A stretch of 64,000 bases of DNA from an uncultured Lachnospiraceae bacterium (GCA_947631955.1 CANRNJ010000014.1:36597-100596), one strand, 5' to 3'; positions 1 through 8,804 are shown, counted from the stretch's first letter. Made by a program: numbers and translations. Notes: generated from the letters alone by a model not told the origin.

Positions 1-1
1 C

Positions 2-328
2 GATTACGGCAAAGTGCGCAATTATATTGAGAAGCATCCGGGAGCCACTTCCGCACAGGTATCGATGGCTACGGGGGTGACGCAGAAGGCCATCCGTGAC
101 ATGCTCAAAGAAGAAAGACTGGAGATCGCAGCCGGTTCCAATGCGTTTCTGTCCTGTGAGATGTGCGGAGCCAAGATCCGTTATGGAAGGGTATGCCGCG
201 CGTGCGAGGCGTCCTATCATAAGTCGCTCGAAGAGAAAGCAAGACATACCAAGCACAATCTGGCAGGATTCAGCGCCGATATGCCCAACATGGATGAGGG
301 CGCCAAGCGTTTTACAAGAAACTGGTAA
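2..328 (+). CDS. C-terminal part of a YvyF/TIGR03826-like zinc-binding protein (5' truncated)
   Basis: The reading frame is open from base 2 and runs off the left edge, so the true start lies outside the window; the GTG at 14 is internal in my reading because the upstream codons (Asp-Tyr-Gly-Lys) continue the protein. The visible part has a helix-turn-helix-like segment (ATSAQVSMATGVTQKAIRDM) followed by a Cys4 zinc knuckle, C-x2-C-x10-C-x2-C (CEMCGAKIRYGRVCRAC). That order, a short helical module before a zinc ribbon, matches the flagellar-operon protein family YvyF/TIGR03826, whose exact function is unknown. No flagellar gene is visible downstream, so the link to motility is by family only. 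The next gene starts 23 bases after the stop codon, so the two are probably co-transcribed. Confidence 0.6.
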   Translation, partial: DYGKVRNYIEKHPGATSAQVSMATGVTQKAIRDMLKEERLEIAAGSNAFLSCEMCGAKIRYGRVCRACEASYHKSLEEKARHTKHNLAGFSADMPNMDEGAKRFTRNW

Positions 329-351
329 GCGTACAGGAGAAGGAGAAAACT

Positions 352-1710
352 ATGATACAGAAGAAGAAACGCGCAGCAGGAAAAAAGCAATGGCGTGCAG
401 GCCTGAGCCTGACCGCGGCTGCTTTGGCCGTATCGTTATTGTGGTGCGGTTCGTTCATCAGTTTTGCGGATACCACGGGTACCGTTAAAGTGGACTCGGC
501 CAAGATACGGGAAAAAGCGGATGCATCAAGCGAGGCGGTTGGCGGCGCGGCGCAGGGCACTACGGTGACGATCACGGAAGAAACACAGGATGCTGCGGGT
601 ACTTTGTGGTATAAAGTGGATGTGAACGGTACGGTCGGATATATTCGTTCCGATCTGGTTGAAAAAGGCGGTTCGAGCGAAAGCCAGACGGCGCAGGCGC
701 CCGCACAGACGGAAGCTTCCGCGTCGGGCGCGTCGGTAGATCCCGCCGAAACGGTGGATGCGCAGTATGCACAGGTTTCTCCGGACGCCATCAAAGTGAG
801 GACCGCGCCTTCCGTCAATGAAGCGATCGTGGATCGGCTGGCGCAGGGCACGCAGGTCATTATAAGCGGCCAGACCGAGGCAGGCGACGGGATGAAGTGG
901 TACTATGTGACGTTTACCGGAACGGACGGCGCGGAGAGAACGGGCTATATCCGTTCGGATCTGCTGACGATGGGCGATATGGTGCCTGTCCCGGAAGAGG
1001 AAGCGCCGCAGCCGGAAGAAGTGATCCCCGAAGAACCCGAACCGGAAGTGCCGGATGAATACGAATTGATCTGTATATCGGGCGCGGACGGCAGCAACGA
1101 GTGGTATGTGTGCGACAACACGGGTGCGGACGGGACGAAACAGTATTCGTTAAAAGAACTCATGAAAGTAACGCAGATGCGGAGCGAGGAAGACGCGCAG
1201 GCGGCTAAATCTCTGGTGCGGCAGCGGATCGTTATCGTTGTCATGGCGGTATTGCTGGTCCTGCTGATCGCGGCGGTCGTTGTACTGGCGCTCAAACTCC
1301 GCAGCGTATATTATGAAGAATACGAGGAAGAAGACGACGAGGAGGACGAGGAGGAAGAAGAGCCTGCACCCCGCAGACGCCGTGAGCGTGAGGACGAAGA
1401 AGCATCGCCCCGCAGGCGGCGTGCAGAAGAGCGTGAGGACGAAGAAACATCGCCCCGCAGACGCCGTGAACGGGAAGACGAGGAAACATCGCCCCGCAGA
1501 CGCCGTGAACGGGAAGACGAGGAAGCATCGCCCCGCAGATGCCGGGAGCGCGAGGACGAAGAGGCAGCACCCCGCAGGCGGCGTGCAGAAGAGCGTGAGG
1601 ACGACGCGCAGGAAACGGCGGGTACGGCTCCGAAACGCAAAACCAAGAATTTCCTTTTGGACGACGATGAATTTGAATTTGAGTTCTTGAATATGGACGA
1701 CAAGAAATAA
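352..1710 (+). CDS. Membrane-anchored SH3-domain protein with charged repetitive tail
   Basis: A 452-residue protein of unknown specific role. Residues about 16-38 form a signal peptide or N-terminal membrane segment. Two bacterial SH3 (SH3b) domains follow at about 40-105 (KVDSAKIREKADASSEAVGG, ending in GYIRSDLVEKG) and 135-210 (VSPDAIKVRTAPSVNEAIVD, ending in GYIRSDLLTMG). After a Pro/Glu-rich linker and a short domain, residues about 293-316 form a second hydrophobic helix. The SH3 domains should therefore face the wall and the C-terminal 130 residues the cytoplasm. SH3b domains commonly bind peptidoglycan peptides. The tail is extremely charged: an Asp/Glu run, then repeated Arg-rich and Asp/Glu-rich blocks (annotated separately), ending in Phe/Glu-rich residues. 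The ATG at 352 is preceded by AGGAGAAGGAG. Confidence 0.75.
   Translation: MIQKKKRAAGKKQWRAGLSLTAAALAVSLLWCGSFISFADTTGTVKVDSAKIREKADASSEAVGGAAQGTTVTITEETQDAAGTLWYKVDVNGTVGYIRSDLVEKGGSSESQTAQAPAQTEASASGASVDPAETVDAQYAQVSPDAIKVRTAPSVNEAIVDRLAQGTQVIISGQTEAGDGMKWYYVTFTGTDGAERTGYIRSDLLTMGDMVPVPEEEAPQPEEVIPEEPEPEVPDEYELICISGADGSNEWYVCDNTGADGTKQYSLKELMKVTQMRSEEDAQAAKSLVRQRIVIVVMAVLLVLLIAAVVVLALKLRSVYYEEYEEEDDEEDEEEEEPAPRRRREREDEEASPRRRRAEEREDEETSPRRRREREDEETSPRRRREREDEEASPRRCREREDEEAAPRRRRAEEREDDAQETAGTAPKRKTKNFLLDDDEFEFEFLNMDDKK
1369..1605 (+). repeat. Coding tandem repeat, about 39-bp unit, six copies
   Basis: Six tandem units that each begin CCCCGCAG: 1369-1407, 1408-1452 (45 bp), 1453-1491, 1492-1530, 1531-1569 and 1570-1605. 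They encode the pattern Pro-Arg-Arg-Arg-(Arg/Ala-Glu)-Arg-Glu-Asp-Glu-Glu-Ala/Thr-Ser. Units three and four are almost identical, which suggests recent slippage or unequal crossover. All units are multiples of three, so the frame is kept. Confidence 0.9.
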
Positions 1711-1722
1711 ACAGGGATCAGG

Positions 1723-2106
1723 ATGTTTATAGAGATTGACTTTAACAGTGACGAAGCAATTTACATGCAGCTGCGCAACCAGATCATTTTGGGGATCGCC
1801 ACGTCGCAGTTTCAGGAGGGCGACATGCTTCCGTCGGTCAGACAGTTGGCGGAAAATATCGGGATCAATATGCATACGGTGAATAAGGCATATACCGTTC
1901 TGAAACAGGAAGGCTATGTCAAAGTAGACCGCCGGAAAGGTGCGGTGATCGCGCTTGATACCGATAAGATCCGGACGCTTGAACAGGTGCGGCGCGAACT
2001 GCAGGTGACACTGGCGAAGGCAAGCTGTAAGAATATTTCCAGAGAAGAAGTGCATGCTCTTATAGACGAAATATATGAAGATTACGAGAAAGGAATGAAT
2101 GATTGA
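1723..2106 (+). CDS. GntR-family transcriptional regulator, short YtrA type
   Basis: A 127-residue DNA-binding protein. Residues about 10-75 form the GntR winged helix (EAIYMQLRNQIILGIATSQF, then MLPSVRQLAENIGINMHTVN). The C-terminal part is only about 50 residues and helical, as in the YtrA subgroup, which lacks a large ligand-binding domain. YtrA-type regulators usually control a neighbouring ABC transporter, often in response to cell-envelope stress. Here the gene instead starts 12 bases after the SH3-protein gene and overlaps the clpC start by one base (TGATG). It is therefore probably part of a clpC operon and occupies the place that ctsR has in Bacillus. Regulation of clpC by this protein is an inference from position. 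Confidence 0.85.
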   Translation: MFIEIDFNSDEAIYMQLRNQIILGIATSQFQEGDMLPSVRQLAENIGINMHTVNKAYTVLKQEGYVKVDRRKGAVIALDTDKIRTLEQVRRELQVTLAKASCKNISREEVHALIDEIYEDYEKGMND

Positions 2107-4553
2107 TGCAGCCACAGTTTACCGATAAAGCAAGAGCGGCGTTGATGCTTGCCGAGAGGGCGGCTAAGAGTCTGCGGCAGAGCTATGTGGGAAGCGAACA
2201 TATCCTGTTGGGTCTTCTTCGGGAGAACACTGGTGTCGCTGCCATTGTCCTGCAGAACAACGGCGTAGATGTGGTACAGCTCAAAGAGATGATCAAAGAC
2301 CTGATCGTACCGGGAAGCTCGGTCTTGATCGCGGAACAGGACGGCTATTCCCCGCGCGCGCAGAGCATATTGGAAGAGGCGCACCGGCAGGCGGAAAGAT
2401 TTCACAGCGATAAGACCGGAACGGAGCATATCCTGCTGGCGCTTCTCAAAGAAGGCGAGAACGTTGCGGTCAGGCTTCTCAACACGATGGGGATATCCAT
2501 ACAGAAACTGTATGTAGACGTACTGGTTGCAATGGGCGAAGACGGAGGCCTGTACAAAGAAGATCTGGGGAAAAAACAGGGCAGAAAGAAGGGCGGAACT
2601 TCCACATTGGATCAGTACAGCCGCGATCTGACCGCTCTTGCAAGAGAAGGCAGACTGGATCCCGTGATCGGAAGACAGGAAGAGATCACGAGAGTCATTC
2701 AGATCCTGAGCCGCCGGACCAAGAATAATCCCTGTCTGATCGGTGAGCCCGGCGTCGGCAAAACGGCGGTGGTGGAGGGGCTTGCCTCCCGTATTGTTAC
2801 GGGGGATGTGCCTTTTACCGTACAGAATAAGAGAGTGCTGACACTGGATCTTTCCGGTATGGTTGCGGGCAGTAAATACCGCGGAGAATTTGAAGAGAGG
2901 ATCAAGAAAGTCATCAAAGAAGTGATCGAGGACGGCAATATCGTACTCTTTCTGGATGAAATGCATACGATCATCGGAGCGGGCGGCGCGGAAGGAGCGA
3001 TCGACGCTTCCAATATCTTAAAACCCTCTCTGGCCAGAGGGGAGATACAGCTGATCGGCGCGACCACGATCGCGGAGTATCGCAAATATGTGGAGAAGGA
3101 TGCGGCCCTTGAAAGGCGGTTTCAGCCGGTCATGGTGGAAGAACCCACCGTGGAGGAAGCCGAAAACATTTTGAAAGGGATCGCCTATAAATACGAGGAG
3201 CACCATCGTGTGACGATAACGCCTGAGGCGGTCAGCGCGGCGGTAGCGCTGTCCAACCGGTATATCAACGACAGAAATCTGCCGGACAAGGCCATCGATC
3301 TGATCGACGAGGCGTCGGCAGCCGTCCGGCTCAAAGTAACCGGTCAGCCGGATAAGCTGCATGAACTGTCGGACGAGATCAAAAAGATCGATCTGCAGAT
3401 CGAGCGCTCCATACGCATGGAGGCCTTTACGCAGGCTGCGGAATTAAAGAAGAAGCAGAGCGACTGCATCCGTAAATACGAGCGCATGGTGAAGCGGATG
3501 GAGAAAGAGGAAGAAAAACGCACTTATACGGTCGGCGAGAATGAGATCGCGGAAGTCGTGTCTTTGTGGACGAAGATCCCGGTCAAGAAACTGGCTGAGA
3601 AGGAAAGCGAGCGGCTCCTGAAACTGGAATCGATCCTGCATAAGCGCGTGATCGGGCAGGAAGAAGCGGTCGCCGCGGTCGCCAAGGCCATGCGGCGTGG
3701 CAGGGTAGGTCTTCAGGATCCCAACCGCCCTATCGGTTCTTTCCTGTTCTTGGGTCCTACCGGCGTCGGTAAAACGGAGCTGAGCAAAGCGTTGGCAGAG
3801 GCGATGTTCGGATCGGAAAACGCTTTGATCCGCGTGGATATGTCGGAGTATATGGAAGGACATTCGGTTTCCAAAATGATCGGTTCCCCGCCGGGTTATG
3901 TAGGTTTCGAGGAGGGCGGACAACTCTCCGAAAAAGTGCGCCGGAACCCTTATTCTGTCGTGCTCTTTGATGAAATTGAAAAAGCGCATCCGGATGTGTT
4001 CAACGTGCTGCTTCAGGTCCTAGACGACGGGCATATCACCGATTCCAAGGGAAGAAAAGTCAGCTTCAAGAATACGATACTGATCATGACGTCCAACGCG
4101 GGCGCGCAGCGGATCGTGGATCCCAAGAATCTGGGATTCGGGGCGGAAACGACGCAGCAGCAGGACTATGAGAAGATGAAGTCGAATGTGATGGAAGAGG
4201 TAAAGAGGCTTTTCAAACCCGAATTCATCAACCGTATCGACGAGATCATGGTGTTCCATCCGCTGAACCGGGACGATATGAAGAAGATCGTGTCGCTGCT
4301 GGCCCATAATCTGATCAAACGCTGTAAGAAACAGATGGAGATCGAACTGACGATCATGCCGTCCGTCAAAGATCATCTGATCGAGAAGCATATGGACGTC
4401 AAGATGGGAGCAAGGCCGATGAAGAGGGCTATTCAGAGCGAGATCGAGGACGCTTTGGCCGAGGAGATCCTGCGGGGCAGCGTAAAGAGAGGGGACAAGG
4501 TTTCGGCAGGACTTAAGAATAAGAAAATCGTTTTTACCGTGCATGATAAATAA
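2106..4553 (+). CDS. clpC: ClpC, AAA+ unfoldase of the ClpCP protease
   Basis: An 815-residue HSP100 ATPase that unfolds proteins and feeds them to ClpP. In order it has a Clp N-domain repeat (residues 1-145), a first AAA+ module with Walker A GEPGVGKT (213-220) and Walker B LFLDEMHT, a UVR-containing middle domain (about 415-470), and a second AAA+ module with Walker A GPTGVGKT (550-557) and [13 protein letters not shown]. The loop DPKNLGFG carries the hydrophobic-Gly-Phe tripeptide expected for docking to ClpP. I chose the ATG at 2106, which overlaps the regulator's stop; a TTG at 2103 is the alternative. The Bacillus partners mcsA and mcsB are absent. The downstream order clpC, small gene, radA resembles the clpC-radA linkage in Bacillus, but disA is missing. 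Confidence 0.95.
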   Translation: MQPQFTDKARAALMLAERAAKSLRQSYVGSEHILLGLLRENTGVAAIVLQNNGVDVVQLKEMIKDLIVPGSSVLIAEQDGYSPRAQSILEEAHRQAERFHSDKTGTEHILLALLKEGENVAVRLLNTMGISIQKLYVDVLVAMGEDGGLYKEDLGKKQGRKKGGTSTLDQYSRDLTALAREGRLDPVIGRQEEITRVIQILSRRTKNNPCLIGEPGVGKTAVVEGLASRIVTGDVPFTVQNKRVLTLDLSGMVAGSKYRGEFEERIKKVIKEVIEDGNIVLFLDEMHTIIGAGGAEGAIDASNILKPSLARGEIQLIGATTIAEYRKYVEKDAALERRFQPVMVEEPTVEEAENILKGIAYKYEEHHRVTITPEAVSAAVALSNRYINDRNLPDKAIDLIDEASAAVRLKVTGQPDKLHELSDEIKKIDLQIERSIRMEAFTQAAELKKKQSDCIRKYERMVKRMEKEEEKRTYTVGENEIAEVVSLWTKIPVKKLAEKESERLLKLESILHKRVIGQEEAVAAVAKAMRRGRVGLQDPNRPIGSFLFLGPTGVGKTELSKALAEAMFGSENALIRVDMSEYMEGHSVSKMIGSPPGYVGFEEGGQLSEKVRRNPYSVVLFDEIEKAHPDVFNVLLQVLDDGHITDSKGRKVSFKNTILIMTSNAGAQRIVDPKNLGFGAETTQQQDYEKMKSNVMEEVKRLFKPEFINRIDEIMVFHPLNRDDMKKIVSLLAHNLIKRCKKQMEIELTIMPSVKDHLIEKHMDVKMGARPMKRAIQSEIEDALAEEILRGSVKRGDKVSAGLKNKKIVFTVHDK

Positions 4554-4582
4554 CAGGAGCAAAAACTTAGGAGGATAACACA

Positions 4583-4999
4583 ATGGCTGTAGTAGAAGAG
4601 TTGCTGCGAACAGAAAAAGACGGGGCGATCAGTTTCGGTAATTACAAACTGGATACGAAAGCGAAAGTAGAGAATTATGAGCATGGCGGAGATCTTTATA
4701 AAGTCAAGACCTATAAAGAACTGACCAAGCTTGAGAAAAACGGCATGTTCACATACGAGTCACAGCCCGGAACGAGCGTAACGGATTTTCTGGAAACGGA
4801 GGATGGCGTTTCCTTTACGGTAGAGGCGGACGAGGACGCCCAGATCACGGTCGGACTTGAAGAAGACACGGAGTACAGCGTTTCGGTGGACGGCGTAAAT
4901 GTCGGCACGATGAAAACGAATCTGAGCGGCAAGCTGAGCGTCAGCGTAGAGTTGGAAAACGCAGGCGGGATCGCAGTCAAGATCGTAAAGAATGGCTAA
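4583..4999 (+). CDS. Conserved-looking small protein between clpC and radA, function unknown
   Basis: A 138-residue acidic protein that I do not recognise. The ATG at 4583 follows a clear TAGGAGG ribosome binding site, and the last 8 bases of the gene overlap the start of radA, so it is translated and co-transcribed with its neighbours. There is no signal peptide or membrane segment. The N-terminal half contains alternating charged segments, and the C-terminal half (about 70-138) is rich in Val, Thr and Gly, with a likely small beta-sandwich ending in VAVKIVK-like strands (GGIAVKIVKNG). Nothing suggests an enzyme: no obvious catalytic motif, cysteine pair or nucleotide-binding loop is present. 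Confidence 0.75.
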   Translation: MAVVEELLRTEKDGAISFGNYKLDTKAKVENYEHGGDLYKVKTYKELTKLEKNGMFTYESQPGTSVTDFLETEDGVSFTVEADEDAQITVGLEEDTEYSVSVDGVNVGTMKTNLSGKLSVSVELENAGGIAVKIVKNG

Positions 5000-6365
5000 A
5001 GGAAAAACAGGGACAGTATTTTACTGTCAGAATTGCGGATATGAATCCTCTAAGTGGATGGGACAGTGTCCCGCCTGCAGAGAGTGGAACAGCATGGTGG
5101 AGGAAAGAGTGGTGAAAAGCGCGGGGATGTCCCTCAGCGCGGGCGCAGGGAGCGTGCGCGGCGCCGCAAGACCTGTCACCTTATCGGAAGTGAGCGTCAG
5201 GGAAGAGGACCGGATGCTCACACATATGGCGGAATTGGACAGAGTGCTGGGCGGCGGTATCGTGCCCGGCTCCCTGACGTTAGTGGGCGGCGATCCGGGG
5301 ATCGGCAAATCGACGCTCCTTCTTCAGGTATGCAGACACATGGCGGCGGACGGCCGCAAAGTATTGTACATATCGGGAGAGGAATCTTTGAAGCAGATCA
5401 AGCTGCGGGCCAACAGACTGGGCGCGTTTTCGGACGATCTGCTGCTTCTGTGTGAAACAAACCTCGAAGTGATAGAAGAAACGATTCGCAGTCTGATGCC
5501 GGATATCGCGGTCATCGATTCCATCCAGACGATGTATCATGAAGAAGTATCTTCCGCACCGGGAAGTGTATCTCAGGTGCGGGAGTCCACCAATGTGCTG
5601 CTCAAACTTGCGAAAGTGTTGAATATCTCTGTGTTTATCGTGGGACATGTGACCAAAGAAGGAACCGTTGCGGGGCCGAGAGTATTGGAACACATGGTGG
5701 ATACGGTGCTTTATTTTGAAGGGGACAGACATGCCTCTTACAGGATCCTGCGCGGAGTGAAAAACCGTTTTGGCTCCACCAATGAGATCGGTGTATTTGA
5801 AATGAAAGAAGAAGGTCTGGTGGAGGTAAAGAATCCTTCCGAATTTATGCTGAACGGCAAACCGGAAGGGGCGAGCGGCTCCATCGTATCCTGCGCCATG
5901 GAAGGGACCCGCCCGATCTTATTGGAGATACAGGCTCTGGTGTGCCACAGCAATTTTGCCATTCCCAGACGGCAGGCGAACGGAACCGATTTCAACCGGG
6001 TGAATCTGCTGATGGCGGTACTGGAAAAAAGGCGGGTGATCCGGATATCCGACTGCGATGCCTACGTGAATCTGGCGGGCGGCATGAGGGTTTCGGAACC
6101 GGCGATCGATCTGGGCATTGCTCTGGCGATCGTATCCAGTTTCAGCAACAAAGTGATAGACGACAGGACCATTGCTTTCGGCGAGGTGGGACTCAGCGGT
6201 GAAGTGCGGGGCGTATCCATGGCCCAGCAGCGGGTTTCCGAGGCTGCCAAGCTTGGATTTACCACATGCATCGTGCCGGAAGTCAACTGCGCCCAGATCA
6301 AACCGATCGAGGGCGTTAAGGTCGTAGGTGTAAGGACCGTTCAGGATGCGGTCGGACTGATATAA
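4992..6365 (+). CDS. radA: RadA/Sms DNA repair ATPase
   Basis: A 457-residue RecA-like ATPase that promotes branch migration and processing of recombination intermediates. It starts with a Cys4 zinc finger (CQNCG near residue 12, then MGQCPAC). The Walker A motif GGDPGIGKST lies at about residues 99-108, the RadA-specific KNRFG motif at 257-261, and a C-terminal Lon-protease-like domain follows (about 290-457) without serving as a protease. Length and domain order are normal for the family. The ATG at 4992 overlaps the preceding gene by 8 bases. A strong intrinsic terminator lies directly after the stop codon, so this gene ends the operon that begins upstream of clpC. Confidence 0.96.
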   Translation: MAKGKTGTVFYCQNCGYESSKWMGQCPACREWNSMVEERVVKSAGMSLSAGAGSVRGAARPVTLSEVSVREEDRMLTHMAELDRVLGGGIVPGSLTLVGGDPGIGKSTLLLQVCRHMAADGRKVLYISGEESLKQIKLRANRLGAFSDDLLLLCETNLEVIEETIRSLMPDIAVIDSIQTMYHEEVSSAPGSVSQVRESTNVLLKLAKVLNISVFIVGHVTKEGTVAGPRVLEHMVDTVLYFEGDRHASYRILRGVKNRFGSTNEIGVFEMKEEGLVEVKNPSEFMLNGKPEGASGSIVSCAMEGTRPILLEIQALVCHSNFAIPRRQANGTDFNRVNLLMAVLEKRRVIRISDCDAYVNLAGGMRVSEPAIDLGIALAIVSSFSNKVIDDRTIAFGEVGLSGEVRGVSMAQQRVSEAAKLGFTTCIVPEVNCAQIKPIEGVKVVGVRTVQDAVGLI

Positions 6366-6397
6366 AACGGCGGGCCCGCGGGCTATGCCGTTTTTTT
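6365..6397 (+). terminator. Intrinsic terminator after radA
   Basis: Stem AAACGGC (6365-6371) pairs with GCCGTTT (6387-6393), with GC-rich sequence in between, and the hairpin is followed by a run of seven T residues. Confidence 0.9.
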
Positions 6398-6521
6398 ATT
6401 TTAATAGGAAATTTCTTTTTATAGAGAAATCTTGCGCGGATATGGATCATCCATGCGCCTGTTTTATGTGCAGGTGCCCTGAGTCTTCTTTTTTCAGAAA
6501 AAGGAGATAGTTTCGAGCAGA

Positions 6522-6544
6522 TGTCCTAAAATACACATAGGACA
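6522..6544. promoter_or_regulatory. Dyad TGTCCTA-N9-TAGGACA upstream of the recombinase gene
   Basis: Perfect 7-bp inverted arms separated by 9 bases, about 43 bases before the recombinase start. This fits either an operator or a binding or crossover site for the serine recombinase; the sequence alone does not decide. The rest of the 6398-6586 spacer holds a second, smaller dyad (ATGGAT-C-ATCCAT at 6442-6454) and no clear promoter. Confidence 0.5.
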
Positions 6545-6586
6545 AAAAGACAAAGACCGCCGAAACGGCAGAATAGGGGTACAAAG

Positions 6587-7204
6587 ATGATGGTGTATGG
6601 ATATATCAGGGTAAGCACGCAGGAGCAGAACGAGGACAGACAGACGATTGCTTTGCGCAGGGCGGGGATCGAGAACGAGAATATCTACATGGATAAACAA
6701 TCCGGCAGGGATTTCAATCGGCCTATGTATAAAAGGCTTGTAAAGAGGTTGAAGGAAAACGATACGCTTTTTGTAAAATCCATCGACCGATTGGGCAGAA
6801 ATTATGAGGAGATCATAGAACAGTGGAGATTTTTGACGAAGGAGAAGAAGATTGACATTGTCGTGCTGGACATGCCGCTTCTGGATACCCGGTGGGGCAA
6901 AGATCTGATCGGTACGTTCCTGAGCGATCTGGTACTGCAGGTGTTATCCTTCGTGGCGGAGAATGAAAGGAAAAATATCAGAGATAGGCAGAGAGAAGGC
7001 ATACAGGCGGCGCGCGAGAGAGGTGTGCAGTTCGGGAGGCCGCCGAAACCGCTGCCGGGTAATTTCGGCATGGTGTACAGCAGATGGATCTCCAAAGAGA
7101 TATCCGGCAGAGAAGCGGCGGTCCAATGCGGTATGCCGATCTCTTCGTTTTACAGAAAAGCCAGATCACTGGGAAATCACCTGATTTTAGAAGGAAATAT
7201 GTGA
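6587..7204 (+). CDS. Small serine recombinase (resolvase/invertase family)
   Basis: A 205-residue site-specific recombinase. The N-terminal catalytic domain has the nucleophile Ser10 in YGYIRVSTQEQNEDRQ, the conserved Arg residues of the family (FVKSIDRLGRNYEEI) and the long E helix (LQVLSFVAENERKNIRDRQR). A short C-terminal helix-turn-helix (about 165-200: SKEISGREAAVQCGMPISSF) should bind the target. The size fits the Tn3-resolvase/DNA-invertase group, not large phage integrases. No transposon genes flank it. Possible roles are inversion of a promoter or chromosome-dimer-type resolution; I see no pair of long inverted repeats nearby that would mark an invertible segment. The start could also be the second Met at 6590. 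A GGGG-containing weak ribosome site precedes it. Confidence 0.9.
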   Translation: MMVYGYIRVSTQEQNEDRQTIALRRAGIENENIYMDKQSGRDFNRPMYKRLVKRLKENDTLFVKSIDRLGRNYEEIIEQWRFLTKEKKIDIVVLDMPLLDTRWGKDLIGTFLSDLVLQVLSFVAENERKNIRDRQREGIQAARERGVQFGRPPKPLPGNFGMVYSRWISKEISGREAAVQCGMPISSFYRKARSLGNHLILEGNM

Positions 7205-7330
7205 CAAAATTATGACATTTTTTAACAAAATGTTAACAAATGACCGTTTCGTATATTCAAATTGCACTTCCTATGGTAAAATATTAGAAATACATTATAT
7301 AGATTGCTAGAAGGAGTCAGGAAGTTATTT

Positions 7331-8506
7331 ATGGACAAGCAGATAAAGGATTCCCAAGAGAAGGCAGATATCGGGAATCCGCCGGAGCACATAGAGGAAC
7401 AGGGTCCTGCGGCAGGAAACGGACAGACGGCGCCCAAAAGATCGAAACGAAGATGGGTCAAGAGTATCCCGCTTCTGATCGTGGAGATCGTCGTACTGAT
7501 CCTTGCCGTCGGGATCCTGTATGTGGTAGTTACGGCTACGAAAGATGTAGAACGCAAAGACATTGACCGGGAAAAGATCGCGGTCAACGACGAGATCGCT
7601 GAAACGATGAAGGCGGCAGAAAGCGATGAAACGGAGCAGAAGGAAAAAGGATACTATAATGTGGCTCTGTTCGGCGTGGACGCCAGAGATGGCGAACTTG
7701 GCAAAGGTACAAGGAGCGATTCGATCATTATCGCCAGTATCAATATGGATACGCAGGAGATCAAACTGGTTTCCGTATTCCGCGATACGTTCTTAAATCT
7801 GGGAAACGATTCCTATAATAAATGCAACGTCGCGTACGCGCAGGGCGGTCCCGAACAGGCCATCAGCATGCTGAATATGAATCTTGATCTGGATATCACC
7901 GATTATGTGACGGTGGGATTCGGCGGCCTGATCGATTCGGTGGACGCACTGGGCGGTGTTGAGATGGAAGTGACAGAGGCGGAGATCCCGCATCTGAATA
8001 ACTATCAGAAGACGATGGCGGAGGAATTAGGGGTAGACTATATACCGGTAGAGCATAGCGGCAGGCAGCTTTTGAACGGTATGCAGGCCACGGCATACTG
8101 CCGGATCCGCTATACCAAGGGCGATGATTTCCGGCGCGCGCAGAGGCAGAGAGATGTGCTGTCGGCGATGATGGACAAGGCCAAGGACGCTTCGGTGAGT
8201 TCGTTGACCGAGATGGTTCAAGCCATTCTGCCGGAAGTGCAGACCTCGCTTGGAGTCAATGACATCCTGAATGTGCTGGGAAGCGTAGGGGGATATCATG
8301 TGGTCACCAGCGACGGGTTCCCGTTTGAGGAGAACCGGGCGGGCGCAAATGTGGGCAGCAAAGGCAGCTGCGTGATCCCGGACGACCTGGAAGAAAATGT
8401 GATAGAGCTTCACGAGATCCTGTATCCTGAGATGGAATATACCCCGTCGAAACAGGTGCTTGGCATCAGCGATGAAATCAAAGAACTGACGGATGGGTAT
8501 CGATAA
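7331..8506 (+). CDS. LytR-CpsA-Psr (LCP) family glycopolymer ligase
   Basis: A 391-residue membrane protein. After a hydrophilic, basic N-terminus, one membrane helix lies at about residues 45-68 (LLIVEIVVLILAVGILYVVV). The extracellular LCP domain follows with its hallmark residues: NVALFGVDARDGELGKGTRS, SDSIIIASINMD, LVSVFRDTFLNL, and the Arg-rich ATAYCRIRYTKGDDFRRAQR. LCP enzymes transfer undecaprenyl-linked glycopolymers such as teichoic acid or capsule to peptidoglycan. I chose the ATG at 7331; an in-frame TTG at 7304 would add nine residues, and AAGGAG at 7311-7316 is rather far from the ATG. The upstream spacer has a dyad TTAACA-AAA-TGTTAA (7222-7236). The gene end is the first unit of a degenerate tandem array that fills the downstream spacer. 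Confidence 0.9.
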   Translation: MDKQIKDSQEKADIGNPPEHIEEQGPAAGNGQTAPKRSKRRWVKSIPLLIVEIVVLILAVGILYVVVTATKDVERKDIDREKIAVNDEIAETMKAAESDETEQKEKGYYNVALFGVDARDGELGKGTRSDSIIIASINMDTQEIKLVSVFRDTFLNLGNDSYNKCNVAYAQGGPEQAISMLNMNLDLDITDYVTVGFGGLIDSVDALGGVEMEVTEAEIPHLNNYQKTMAEELGVDYIPVEHSGRQLLNGMQATAYCRIRYTKGDDFRRAQRQRDVLSAMMDKAKDASVSSLTEMVQAILPEVQTSLGVNDILNVLGSVGGYHVVTSDGFPFEENRAGANVGSKGSCVIPDDLEENVIELHEILYPEMEYTPSKQVLGISDEIKELTDGYR

Positions 8507-8613
8507 ACTGACAGGCAGATAATAATAAACTGACAGACGGGTAATAGTAAGCTGACAGATGTGATGGATGAATTGACAGCGGGTATCGATAACTGACAGA
8601 AAGGTATCGATAA
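8485..8613 (+). repeat. Degenerate tandem array derived from the end of the LCP gene
   Basis: Six units of 20-22 bp follow one another: 8485-8506, 8507-8528, 8529-8550, 8551-8571, 8572-8591 and 8592-8613. Each starts (A/G)(C/T)TGAC and most end in GATAA or a similar sequence. Unit one is the last codons and stop of the LCP gene (Leu-Thr-Asp-Gly-Tyr-Arg-stop). The remaining spacer to 8804 shows one 10-bp hairpin (8657-8684, CAGCAG arms with two G-U pairs) without a T-run, and no confident promoter. Confidence 0.85.
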
Positions 8614-8804
8614 ATCTGCTTGAAGACGTAAAGAGAATATGGTAGGATAAGTTATGCAGCAGTTAGGGTAAAACTTAGCTGCTGTTTCGCAGTTCTGGAA
8701 ACCTTTGCCGTGCGGCAGCGCCGATGCGGCGGTACGGCGGATCCGGACGGGTTAAGACAGGGTAAAAGGGAATCGAAACGAAACGCAGCGGAAAGGGTTC
8801 TGAC

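Noticed and set aside
1150..2115. Minus-strand frame of 321 codons over the SH3-protein tail
   Set aside because: It is long only because the repeats lack stops in several frames; no ribosome site or domain.
8485..8613. CRISPR-like array
   Set aside because: Units are adjacent, 20-22 bp, diverged and without spacers; it is a simple tandem array.
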